64,000 bases of DNA from Paraburkholderia phytofirmans OLGA172 (GCF_001634365.1 NZ_CP014578.1:1798001-1862000); one strand, 5' to 3'; shown: positions 7,907 through 16,555, counted from the stretch's first letter. The notes: generated by a model from the sequence alone, not told the origin. Made by a program: numbers and translations.

Positions 7907-9924
7907 AAGGCGTCGCAAATATAGACGATGTCCTTGCCATCGAAACGCAGGGACAACCGGCGGATCTTCCGTCGAGTACCTACGAGATGATCTGTCGGGG
8001 CGCAGCCATCAATCCAATGGCACCCGCGCTTTCGTTCTTTGCAACGGCCGACGACCATCGGAACGCTGAGTGCTGGACGTATAGCGAACTCGTGCGTGAT
8101 GTCACGCGAACCGCGAATATGTTTTCGCACCTGGGGGTACAGCGCGACTCGGTGGTCGCGTACGTTCTGCCCAACCTCCCTGAAACGCACTTTGTGATCT
8201 GGGGCGGGGAAGCCGCCGGGATTGTCTGCGCGATCAATCCGCTGCTTGAAGGCGAAGCCATCGGCGAATTGCTCAACGCCTCAGGTGCGAGCGTGCTCGT
8301 CACCCTGGCGCCGTTTCCCGGAACCGACCTTTGGCAGAAGGTGCAATCGGTGCTGCGCAAGGTCCCTTGCCTGCAGCATCTCGTGCTCGTGAATCCGGCC
8401 GACCGCGTGCCGGGTGAAAAAGGCTTCGAGGCCCGGATGCTCCAACGCGGCGAGTGTTCAAAACTGCATGGACCTGGCGGCATTCACAGTGCCGTTCCTG
8501 CGCATGTTGGCATCCACGATTTCAGCACTGCAATCGCGAAAGAGTCGGGGGTAGCGCTCAGCAGCACGCGTCGGATGAGTATTGATGATGTGTCGTCCTT
8601 CTTCTGCACGGGCGGCACCACCGGACTGCCGAAGATTGCGATTCGCCAGCACGGCAACGAGGTGGCCAATGCGTGGAACGCGGGTCAATTCTTCGGCGAA
8701 AGCATTGGTCCGGGGAAAACGATTTTTTGCGGACTGCCGCTTTTCCACGTCAACGCCGTGATCGTGACAGGTCTGCTGGCGTTCTCGCGTGGTGCCCACG
8801 TCGTGCTCGGCACACCACAAGGTTATCGGGGCGAGGGCGTTGTAAAACGTTTCTGGGAAATTGTCGAGCATTACCGCATCAATTTCTTCAGCGGTGTTCC
8901 GACACTCTACGGATCGCTGCTGGACGTTCCGGTTGGCGAGCGCGATATCAGTTCTCTCGAGTATGGCCTGTGCGGCGCCGCCCCCATGCCGGTGGAATTA
9001 CTTCGCACGTTCCAGGATCGTACAGGAATCAGAATCCTCGAGGGCTACGGCCTCACGGAAGGGACTTGCGTTAGCAGTGTTAACCCACCGCTTGGCGAGC
9101 GCAAGGTCGGTTCGATTGGTCTCCGTCTGCCTGGTCAGGCAATGAAAGCTGTGGTGGTCGATGAAAGCGGCCGGTATGTACGGGACTGCGTCGCGGATGA
9201 GGTCGGCCAATTGGTTATTTCCGGGCCAAACGTGTTCGCTGGCTATACCCGGCCGGAGCAGAACAGCGGCATCTGGATGGAAGGCAGCGACGGCGGGCGC
9301 TGGCTCAATACCGGAGATCTTGGACGCTGCGACCACGACGGCTACTTCTGGCTCACCGGCCGGAAGAAGGAGCTGATTATCCGGGGCGGACACAACATCG
9401 ACCCTGCGGCAATCGAAGAACCACTGCATCGCCATCCCGCAGTCCAGATTGCTGCAGCTGTGGGGCGCCCCGATATGCACGCGGGCGAGTTGCCGGTTGC
9501 CTATGTCCAGCTAAAGCCGGGCACAACGGCAACCGAAGAGGAACTGGCCGAGTTTCTGCGTCGCGAGATCAACGAACGCGCCGCGTTGCCAAAGGGGATA
9601 CGGATCGTAGACGCGATGCCGCTGACGGGTGTGGGCAAGATCTTTAAGCCGGCGCTGAAACGGTCCGAAACGACAGACGCCCTACGGTCGGCACTCGTGG
9701 AGGCTGGCGTTGAGCATGCAGCCGTTAGCCTTGTTGACGACACCTCGCGCGGATTGTTACTCCACGTCGAACTTGCCGACCCCGCGTTCGAGGCACTGGC
9801 GACTTCCGCGCTCGGGCGCTTTCCGTTCGCATTTTCGATCTCGGTCGTCGCGAGGCCGTCACGGGCGGAGCAACCGACGGGGACAGACGCAACAGCGACA
9901 GATACGCAGGGCAGCCCAACGTGA
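7903..9924 (+). CDS. AMP-forming acyl-CoA synthetase
   Basis: 673 residues of the ANL superfamily. Adenylation motifs are clear: the P-loop TGGTTGLPK (about residues 236-245), the YGLTEGTCVSS motif, WLNTGDLG, and the hinge/C-terminal segment GRKKELIIRGGHNIDP. The catalytic lysine lies in the closing GVGKIFKPALK. It resembles the long AMP-binding proteins that begin with an IDDVLA-type segment. An additional domain of about 90 residues follows the catalytic lysine and ends in a Thr/Ala-rich tail. It would activate a carboxylic acid, probably a product of ring cleavage or an arylalkanoic acid. It shares the ATGA overlap with the FAH gene and is the last gene of the first operon. Confidence 0.87.
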   Translation: MKGVANIDDVLAIETQGQPADLPSSTYEMICRGAAINPMAPALSFFATADDHRNAECWTYSELVRDVTRTANMFSHLGVQRDSVVAYVLPNLPETHFVIWGGEAAGIVCAINPLLEGEAIGELLNASGASVLVTLAPFPGTDLWQKVQSVLRKVPCLQHLVLVNPADRVPGEKGFEARMLQRGECSKLHGPGGIHSAVPAHVGIHDFSTAIAKESGVALSSTRRMSIDDVSSFFCTGGTTGLPKIAIRQHGNEVANAWNAGQFFGESIGPGKTIFCGLPLFHVNAVIVTGLLAFSRGAHVVLGTPQGYRGEGVVKRFWEIVEHYRINFFSGVPTLYGSLLDVPVGERDISSLEYGLCGAAPMPVELLRTFQDRTGIRILEGYGLTEGTCVSSVNPPLGERKVGSIGLRLPGQAMKAVVVDESGRYVRDCVADEVGQLVISGPNVFAGYTRPEQNSGIWMEGSDGGRWLNTGDLGRCDHDGYFWLTGRKKELIIRGGHNIDPAAIEEPLHRHPAVQIAAAVGRPDMHAGELPVAYVQLKPGTTATEEELAEFLRREINERAALPKGIRIVDAMPLTGVGKIFKPALKRSETTDALRSALVEAGVEHAAVSLVDDTSRGLLLHVELADPAFEALATSALGRFPFAFSISVVARPSRAEQPTGTDATATDTQGSPT

Positions 9925-10063
9925 AACGAGCCACGACATCAACGGGGCGCGTTGGGTCACGCCCGGACTAAAGGTTAATCCGGTGTACGCGCCGCGATGC
10001 CGCGGTTCAAATGCCTGCCGGTGTCTATAGATTAGAACGCCTAATGGTTTGGAGGGAAAGAGG

Positions 10064-10303
10064 ATGAGTGTTGCATCAGAAAGGTCTTTGCGTTCGCAGG
10101 TTGAAAAATGGCTCGGACCGACTTCTTCGACGCCGATTCGAGTTACCCGATTCAGCCGCGCGCGCTCGAATCAGAGGCCGTGCGTGCGTATCGAGCTACT
10201 GCTACCGGGAGGCCCGCTCGGATTCTTTTTCTTCCGGCACCGCGACGGCACGTGGTGCGTGTTCCCGCCTGAGACGGAACGCCTGGCCATGCACGCTTAC
10301 TAG
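10064..10303 (+). CDS. Small conserved protein of unknown function
   Basis: 79 residues, starting MSVASERSLRSQVEKWLG. The ATG at 10064 has a purine-rich Shine-Dalgarno stretch (GGAGGGAAAG, 10051-10060). The protein is basic in its first half and ends in a compact hydrophobic/aromatic stretch (LGFFFFRHRDGTWCVFPPE). I recognise no enzyme motif; similar short proteins are common in Burkholderiaceae. It lies alone between the acyl-CoA synthetase and the OmpW gene. Confidence 0.6.
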   Translation: MSVASERSLRSQVEKWLGPTSSTPIRVTRFSRARSNQRPCVRIELLLPGGPLGFFFFRHRDGTWCVFPPETERLAMHAY

Positions 10304-10432
10304 GCGTGCAGGGCGATCGGAGGATGCGACATTGTGGCAATACGGAGGAAGGAAAAACAATCAATTGAACGAATCCAACGGCAACACCACTGATTCATAA
10401 AAATTTCCAGACAGAGAGACAGGAGAAGAGAC

Positions 10433-11173
10433 TTGAGGAATTACAAACGCGCGATTACTTCGGTCGGTATGGCGGCTTGCATCTGCTCGGCTGCGCTTAT
10501 CGACAATGCCAATGCGCAGTCAGCCGGAAGCATAACGCTGGCGACAGGATGGCTTCACATTGCACCACAGGGCGACGCAACGCCACTAACCGTGGAAAGC
10601 ATTGGCGGCGTGGCGGTGAATCAGCAGCTATCTGGTAGCGGAGCGCATGCGAGCTCAACGGATACGGTGGGAATTACCACCGAGTACTACGTCACGGACA
10701 ACATTGGTGTCGCCATGCTTTTTGGACTACCGATGAAGGTGAATCTGGTTGGCGACGGGACGCTACATAAGTATGGCAACCTCGGCACGACAAAGCCGAT
10801 GCCGCCCGCCATCGAACTTCGATACCACCTGTTTTCAGCCGAATCGAAATTCCGTCCGTTCATAGGGCTCGGCGTGAACTATACGTGGTTCACCCAGGTT
10901 CGGACAACCAATAGCCAGTTTGTCACTGATAGCCTTGGTCCAGGCGGCTCGGCACGTGCGACACTCAGTTCATCGTGGAATCCTGTATTCGAGGTCGGGG
11001 CAAATTACGCGATTACAAAACACTGGTCGGTCGGAACCTCTCTCGGCTACGTTCCGGTGAAGACCCACCTTACGTTATACGGGCAGACCGCAACGGGAAC
11101 GCAGATCGTTTCCAAATCGACGCTCCGACTCAATCCCCTTAACGTCTTCCTGAACGTCGCCTATACCTTCTAG
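10433..11173 (+). CDS. OmpW-family outer-membrane protein
   Basis: 246 residues with a signal peptide (hydrophobic core ending NANAQ) and the features of an eight-stranded OmpW barrel: GWLHIAPQGD near the N-terminus, TTEYYVTDNIGV, a central FRPFIGLGVNYTWF, and a final strand ending VAYTF with the C-terminal Phe needed for barrel assembly. OmpW-type channels take up small hydrophobic molecules and are often encoded in aromatic and hydrocarbon catabolic clusters, which fits this position. The start is a TTG at 10433 preceded by AGGAGAAGAG; the next in-frame ATG (10469) would cut into the signal peptide. Confidence 0.87.
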   Translation: MRNYKRAITSVGMAACICSAALIDNANAQSAGSITLATGWLHIAPQGDATPLTVESIGGVAVNQQLSGSGAHASSTDTVGITTEYYVTDNIGVAMLFGLPMKVNLVGDGTLHKYGNLGTTKPMPPAIELRYHLFSAESKFRPFIGLGVNYTWFTQVRTTNSQFVTDSLGPGGSARATLSSSWNPVFEVGANYAITKHWSVGTSLGYVPVKTHLTLYGQTATGTQIVSKSTLRLNPLNVFLNVAYTF

Positions 11174-11318
11174 CGCGTACAGGTCGTCGATGCGCCAATC
11201 GAGGGGTTTGAACGCTCATCGAAGACACGGAAGTTATTTTTTCGCCACCCGGACCTGACTGCGGGCCGCGACCTCACGGTCGATTACACATATTGCGACA
11301 CACGCTGCTGCAAAGGAG

Positions 11319-11333
11319 CCCGGCGATGCCGGG
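11319..11333. terminator. Short GC hairpin after ompW-like gene
   Basis: CCCGGC-GAT-GCCGGG, a perfect 6-bp stem in the 278-base spacer between the OmpW gene and the Mo-enzyme gene. It lacks a T-tract. No open frame was recognised in this spacer; it may separate two transcription units. Confidence 0.3.
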
Positions 11334-11451
11334 TCTCTGACCCACAGCCGACATGACCATGCTCGTTTGGGCTGCTCACACGCTCGGGGAAACGGTCGGT
11401 CATGCCGTCATGTCACCGCTTGCGCAGCAAAGCTTCTCTTTGGATTGAATA

Positions 11452-14430
11452 ATGAAACGACAGGTCCTCAAGACCATTCTTTTTGCCTTGCCCAAGGTCC
11501 TTGACATGACGGCACGCCGCTTTCCCGCCTATCGTGATCGCCTGAAGGAGCGCGATCTCGTCGCCTGGATCGGACTCGCGGATGAAAGCATCGGCCGTGT
11601 CATCACGTTCAGGAACGGGCGCGTTCGGTCGCGCGCCGGCAGGCATCGGCGGCCCGACGTGCGCATGGCCTTCAAGGATGTGGCCACCGCCCTGAAGTTC
11701 CTTTCGCCCAAGCCGGATCAGGGCGAAATCATCCATGCCGCCAAGAACTTCAAGGTGGTCACTGAGGGCGAGGACGAACTCCTGGTGTGGCTGTTGCAAA
11801 CCCTGAGCATGATGCAGACCGTCGGCCTGCCGATGGGCACACCCATGCGCGATGGCACCCGCCGCTACACTACCTGCACCAACGGCGGCCCGCTGTTCGT
11901 CTACGTCAAGGATGGTCGCGTCGTTCGGGTGACACCCATCGATCTGGACAGCACGGATGCGCCAAGTTACGTGATCGAGGCGCGCGGACGCCGCTTCAGC
12001 CCGCCACGGCGTGGATTGGTCGCGCCCCATGCCTTGACGCTCAAGTCGCTCGTTTACTCCGACAAGCGCATCCTTCATCCCATGAAGCGGGTCGATTTCG
12101 ACCCTGACGGTGAACGCAATCCCCAGAACCGGGGTAAGTCTGGCTATGTGCGCATCAGCTGGGACGAGGCCCTGGATATTCTCACCAGGGAAATCAACCG
12201 GCAGAAGCGTGTTCACGGTCCTGGTTCCATTACCTTTCCCCTGTCGTCCCACCACCAGTGGGGCAATGTGGGCTACTACCTCAGCGCGCTGACGCGCTTT
12301 GCCAACCTGATCGGCTTCACCCGAGTCGCTGCAAATCCAGACAGCTGGGAAGGCTGGTACTGGGGCGCCATGCATCATTTCGGCAACTCAATGCGCATCG
12401 GCGTGCCGTCCGGCTACGGCGGCGTCGAGGATTGCCTCAAGGAGTCCGACATGATCGTCTTCTGGTCCTGCGACCCCGAAAGCACCAACGGGGCCTATGC
12501 GGGATTCGAGGGGACGCCGCGGCGCCTGTGGGCCAAGGAACTCGGCATCGAGTTCGTTCATATCGACCCGCACTGCAACCCCACTGCCCAATTGCTGGGC
12601 GGGCGCTGGATTCCGGTTCGACCGCAAACCGACGCTGCGCTCGCCACCGCCATCATGTATGTGTGGGCCGTGGAGGACCTGTACGACAAGGATTACATCG
12701 CCGCCCGCACGACCGGATTCGACGAGTGGAGGGCCTATCTTCTCGGCGAAACCGACGGCGTTCCCAAGACTCCCGAGTGGCAGGAGAGCGAGACCGGCGT
12801 GCCGGCCAAGGACGCTCGCGCGCTTGCGCGCCGATGGGGGAACAGGAAGGTCCATCTGGCCGTTGGGATGACCGGCGCGGGATTCGGTGGCGCGGGCCGC
12901 GGCGCGACTGGAGCACAATGGGCGCGCTGCATGATCATGATGATGGCGATGCAGGGCTGGGGTAAGCCGGGGGTCAATTTCGGCTGCCTTGAAGTCGGTG
13001 TCCCCCATGATCTCCATTTCTATTTCCCCGGCTACGCGGACGGCGGTATTTCCGGCGACCTGGCGTGGACCGCAAATGCGGTGAACAATTACCAGCGCAT
13101 GCCGCACATCCTGACCATGAATCCGGTCAAGCAAATGGTCCCGCGCCAGCAACTGCCCGACGCCATCATCAACGGCCATGCCACGGGCTACCTCTGGGAC
13201 GGCATCTCGCAGGAAGCCCAGTTCGCGCCGTTCAGCTACCCCATGCCCGGGTATTCGCCGATCCACATGATCTATCGTTACGGCGGGTCCGCCTTCAGCA
13301 CGGTGACGAATTCCGGACGCTGGGCCGACGCCTACCGGCACCCCAGCATCGAGTTCGTGGTCAACCAGTCGATCTGGATGGAAGGCGAGGCCCAGTTTGC
13401 GGACATCATCCTGCCTGCATGCACTTCGCTGGAGCGCTGGGACATCGGCGAATGGTCGAATTCCGGCGGCTACGCCCACCATGGGTATGGCACGGTCAAT
13501 CATCGCGTGATGACGCTGCAGCACAAGTGCATCGAACCTTTGGGCGAGTCCCGTTCCGACTACGACATCTTCACCGCGATCATGACCAGGCTGGGCTTGG
13601 GCGGGGTGTTTACCGAGGGATGCAGCGAGCTTGACTGGGTCAAGCGGGTCTTCGACTCGTCGGATCTGCCCGATCACATCTCGTGGCGTGAGTTTTGCCG
13701 TAAAGGCTATTTTGTCGTGCCATCCGAAAAGCCTGAGTTGCGCCATCCGGTGGACATGCGTTGGTTCGCGGAGGGCCGGCGGAAAGACGTTCAGGAACCA
13801 CATCCGCTGCCGTCCCAGTTCGCCGAAAAATTTGGCACAGGACTGCAGACGCCGAGCGGCAAGCTGGAGTTCGTGCCGGAGTTGCTGAAGCGGCATACTG
13901 CGGACAATCCCGAGCGGCCGCCGCTCAACCGATATATCCCCTCCTGGGAGGGGCTGCGCTCGGACCTGGCTCAGCGTTATCCGCTGCAGTTGATTGCCAC
14001 TCACAGCCGTTACAGCTTCCATACCCATTGCGACGGCAAGAATTCCTCTGTTAACAGCATCGAGGACCATCGCGCGCTGATCGGCGGCCACCGCTTCTGG
14101 CTGCTGAGGCTTAGTCGGGAAGATGCGACCGTGCGGGGCATTGCCCATCGCGACCTCGTGAAGGTTTACAACGACCGGGGCGCGGTGATCTGCGCAGCCG
14201 ACGTCTCGCCGCTGGTCTACGCGGGAGTGGTCAAGTCGTATGAGGCGAGCGCCGAATTCAAACTGATTGAAATCGAAGGCGAACGCGTCGAAATCGGCGG
14301 TTGCATGAACATGCTGACCCCTGACCGGCCTCAAACCGCCGGCACCAGCAGCATGAGCCCCAACTCCTGCCTGGTGCAGGTCGAAAAGTGGAGAAGTGCC
14401 GAGGCGTTCAAGCTCGGTCGCGCGGCGTGA
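11452..14430 (+). CDS. Molybdopterin (bis-MGD) hydroxylase/transhydroxylase, large subunit, with SCP2-like N-terminal domain
   Basis: 992 residues of the DMSO-reductase superfamily, closest in feel to pyrogallol-phloroglucinol transhydroxylase (AthL) and resorcinol hydroxylase (RhL). As in AthL there is no CxxCxxxC cluster site at the start of the catalytic part (CTNGGPLFVYVKDG has one Cys). The pocket residues are recognisable: H267 in SSHHQWGN, then D297 and S298 in NPDSWEGW. This 30/31-residue spacing equals that of His144, Asp174 and Mo-ligand Ser175 as I recall them in AthL. Residues 1-125 are extra compared with AthL; about 35-115 read like an SCP2 sterol/lipid-carrier fold. It pairs with the iron-sulfur subunit 10 bases downstream. 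The likely role is water-derived hydroxylation or hydroxyl transfer on a polyphenol. No Tat signal is present, so it should be cytoplasmic. Confidence 0.83.
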   Translation: MKRQVLKTILFALPKVLDMTARRFPAYRDRLKERDLVAWIGLADESIGRVITFRNGRVRSRAGRHRRPDVRMAFKDVATALKFLSPKPDQGEIIHAAKNFKVVTEGEDELLVWLLQTLSMMQTVGLPMGTPMRDGTRRYTTCTNGGPLFVYVKDGRVVRVTPIDLDSTDAPSYVIEARGRRFSPPRRGLVAPHALTLKSLVYSDKRILHPMKRVDFDPDGERNPQNRGKSGYVRISWDEALDILTREINRQKRVHGPGSITFPLSSHHQWGNVGYYLSALTRFANLIGFTRVAANPDSWEGWYWGAMHHFGNSMRIGVPSGYGGVEDCLKESDMIVFWSCDPESTNGAYAGFEGTPRRLWAKELGIEFVHIDPHCNPTAQLLGGRWIPVRPQTDAALATAIMYVWAVEDLYDKDYIAARTTGFDEWRAYLLGETDGVPKTPEWQESETGVPAKDARALARRWGNRKVHLAVGMTGAGFGGAGRGATGAQWARCMIMMMAMQGWGKPGVNFGCLEVGVPHDLHFYFPGYADGGISGDLAWTANAVNNYQRMPHILTMNPVKQMVPRQQLPDAIINGHATGYLWDGISQEAQFAPFSYPMPGYSPIHMIYRYGGSAFSTVTNSGRWADAYRHPSIEFVVNQSIWMEGEAQFADIILPACTSLERWDIGEWSNSGGYAHHGYGTVNHRVMTLQHKCIEPLGESRSDYDIFTAIMTRLGLGGVFTEGCSELDWVKRVFDSSDLPDHISWREFCRKGYFVVPSEKPELRHPVDMRWFAEGRRKDVQEPHPLPSQFAEKFGTGLQTPSGKLEFVPELLKRHTADNPERPPLNRYIPSWEGLRSDLAQRYPLQLIATHSRYSFHTHCDGKNSSVNSIEDHRALIGGHRFWLLRLSREDATVRGIAHRDLVKVYNDRGAVICAADVSPLVYAGVVKSYEASAEFKLIEIEGERVEIGGCMNMLTPDRPQTAGTSSMSPNSCLVQVEKWRSAEAFKLGRAA

Positions 14431-14440
14431 GGAACATGGA

Positions 14441-15304
14441 ATGAGCAAGTGGAATCTGGTTATCAAAGTCGGGCGTTGCGAGAACTGTCAGAACTGCGTC
14501 ATTGCCGCGCGGGACGAGCACGTCGGCAACGACTTCCCCGGTTATGCCGCGCCCGCGTCGCCCAACGCCGACAGCCCCGTTCGCATCCTGCGCCGTGTCC
14601 AGGGCGACTCGCATATGGTCGAGACCACGTATCTGCCGGTCATGTGCAACCATTGCGACGACGCGCCGTGCATGCGTGTGGGAGGCAGCGCCATTCGCAA
14701 GCGCGCCGATGGCATCGTCATCATCGACCCGGACAAGGCGCGGGGCCGGAAAGACATCGTGAAGTCGTGCCCGTACAAGGCGATCGTCTGGAATGAAGAG
14801 TTGCAAGTGCCGCAGACCTGGATCTTCGATGCCCATCTGCTCGATCAGGGTTGGCCCCGGCCGCGTTGCCAGCAGTCCTGTCCCACCGATGTCTTCGAGA
14901 CGGTCAAGCTGGATGACGCAGCGATGGCCGAGAAGGCCCGGCGCGAGGGGCTCAAGGTATTGCGGCCCAACCTCGGCACGAAGCCACGCGTGTGGTACAG
15001 CGACTTGGAGCGCTGGGAAACCTGCTTCATCGGGGGAAGTGTCAGCGCGCAGATGGGGGAAGTGGTGGAGTGCGTCACGAATGCGGTCGTCGCCCTGTAC
15101 GTCGGCAATCAGAAGGTGGGCGAAACTGTCTCGGACGGCTTCGGCGATTTCCGGTTCGGTGGCCTTGCCAAGGGAAGCGGCCTCTACCGGGTCGAGATCC
15201 GTCATGACCTCGGCAACGCCTGGCGCAATTGCGAACTGGACGAAAGCGTTTACCTGGGCGAGTTCAGGCTCGTCCAGTCGACAAACGGCGTGGGAGTCGC
15301 GTGA
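14441..15304 (+). CDS. Iron-sulfur small subunit of the Mo hydroxylase (DmsB-like) with C-terminal beta-sandwich
   Basis: 287 residues. The first 150 residues are a DmsB/AthS-like ferredoxin domain with C13, C16, C19; C69, C72, C77; C110; C143 and C147. The positions where transhydroxylase small subunits carry further ligands are A23, W127 and D130 here, so one cluster appears to be lost. The C-terminal part (about residues 195-280: NAVVALYVGNQKVGE, GFGDFRFGGL, YRVEIRHD) is the transthyretin/Cna-B-like beta-sandwich seen in the transhydroxylase small subunit and closes over the large subunit. The ATG at 14441 follows a GAGGAA site. It is translated with the large subunit. Confidence 0.82.
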   Translation: MSKWNLVIKVGRCENCQNCVIAARDEHVGNDFPGYAAPASPNADSPVRILRRVQGDSHMVETTYLPVMCNHCDDAPCMRVGGSAIRKRADGIVIIDPDKARGRKDIVKSCPYKAIVWNEELQVPQTWIFDAHLLDQGWPRPRCQQSCPTDVFETVKLDDAAMAEKARREGLKVLRPNLGTKPRVWYSDLERWETCFIGGSVSAQMGEVVECVTNAVVALYVGNQKVGETVSDGFGDFRFGGLAKGSGLYRVEIRHDLGNAWRNCELDESVYLGEFRLVQSTNGVGVA

Positions 15305-15306
15305 TC

Positions 15307-15600
15307 ATGAGCACCGCAACGAAGCTGCTTTGCCGGAGACCGGCGGACCCTGTCCAACTGGAGACACGAACGACCGCGATGCCCCGACCGGGAAAAGGCG
15401 AGGTTCTGGTCCGGGTCGAGGCGACGTCGGTCAATCCCATCGACGTCAAGCGCGCCAAGGGAAACCAGGTCAGCGCGTACATCCGCACGCTTTCGGTGTG
15501 CGACGGCAGATCATTGCCGCTGCGGGCGGACGCCCTCGCACTCGGCTTGGTGAGCCTGTGCGATGGTGTGCACAGACTTTTTGAGGCTATTGATGCATAA
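15307..15600 (+). pseudogene. 5' remnant of a zinc-type alcohol dehydrogenase/quinone oxidoreductase gene
   Basis: The first 50-55 residues (LETRTTAMPRPGKGEVLVRVEA, then TSVNPIDVKRAKG) are the unmistakable N-terminal strand pair of medium-chain dehydrogenase/reductase proteins, whose full length is about 320-340. From about 15465 onward the frame no longer resembles the family and stops at 15600, inside the start region of the crotonase gene. The body of the gene (NAD-binding domain included) is missing, so a deletion fused its head to foreign or scrambled sequence. Confidence 0.62.
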
Positions 15601-16441
15601 CGAATACTTTCAGATCAGCAACGAATCCGGCATCGCACAGCTCCAGCTGAACCGTCCCGACCGGCTCAATACGATGGGGCCGTCCTTCTTTACCGCGTTG
15701 CGCGACGCCGTGCTGGCGCTGGATGGCGCGGGTGACACCCGGGCCCTCGTCATCAGTTCCACCGGAAAGCATTTCTCTGCCGGGATGGCGCTCGACGTGT
15801 TCACCGGTATGACGGATGTGTTTGACAACAGTAGTCCACGGGCCCGGTTGGGCTTCCAGCACGCGTTGCGAAATCTGATGGACTGCTTCGATACGCTCGA
15901 TCAGGTCCGGTTTCCAGTCATCTGCGCAATTCAGGGCGGCTGCATCGGCGGGGGCCTCGATCTGGCCGTCGCCTGCGACATTCGCACTTGCACGGCCGAC
16001 GCATTCTTCGCACTGCAGGAAACGCAGATCGGCATGACGGCTGACCTCGGTGTGCTCCAGCGCCTGCCGAAGATCATTCCCGTAGGCGTGGCTCGCCAGA
16101 TGGCGTACACCAGTGAGCGATTGAGCGCCGAGCGTGCATTGGCAGTCGGCCTGGTGAATGCCGTGTTGCCCGATGCCGAGGCGCTGCTCCGACACGCGAT
16201 GGAGCTGGCCGGAACCATCGCGTCGAAGTCCCCGCTGGCCGTTGCCGGGTGCAAGACTGCGATCAACTTCGCGCGCGATCATAGTACGTCCGAATCTCTG
16301 CGACATATGGCATTGCTCCAGAGCGCCATATTCGACACCCAGGACCTCGCCGAGGCAATTTCCGCCTGGAATGGAAATCGGCAGGGTCGCTTCGACGCGC
16401 TGTCGCCGCTGACAAACCGTGAGAAGGGCAATCCGCAATGA
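15593..16441 (+). CDS. Crotonase-family enzyme, probable delta3,5-delta2,4-dienoyl-CoA isomerase
   Basis: 282 residues. The oxyanion-hole segments are HFSAGMALDVF and the GGCIGGG loop. Three acidic residues, D123 (GGGLDL), E143 (LQETQIG) and D151 (MTADLGVLQRLPK), match in spacing (20 and 8) the catalytic Asp176/Glu196/Asp204 of mammalian ECH1 dienoyl-CoA isomerase, so isomerisation of a dienoyl-CoA is likelier than plain hydration. The ATG at 15593 has TTTGAGG upstream and is preferred over an in-frame ATG at 15563 that would add unrelated residues. Its substrate would be a CoA thioester made by the upstream acyl-CoA synthetase. It ends the catabolic run on this strand. Confidence 0.84.
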   Translation: MHNEYFQISNESGIAQLQLNRPDRLNTMGPSFFTALRDAVLALDGAGDTRALVISSTGKHFSAGMALDVFTGMTDVFDNSSPRARLGFQHALRNLMDCFDTLDQVRFPVICAIQGGCIGGGLDLAVACDIRTCTADAFFALQETQIGMTADLGVLQRLPKIIPVGVARQMAYTSERLSAERALAVGLVNAVLPDAEALLRHAMELAGTIASKSPLAVAGCKTAINFARDHSTSESLRHMALLQSAIFDTQDLAEAISAWNGNRQGRFDALSPLTNREKGNPQ

Positions 16442-16555
16442 CAGGGAACCGTTGCTGGCCATTCGCGCACTCGCTGGTCTACAGCCGTGCAGCTGGAAAG
16501 GTCAAAGTCCGAAGAGAAGGTCCTATTCCATTGAAGCGACCGTCCGCGACTCGCT

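Noticed and set aside
12388..14466. 692-residue open frame antisense to the Mo-enzyme gene
   Set aside because: It has no family resemblance and mirrors the codon bias of the well-supported forward gene.
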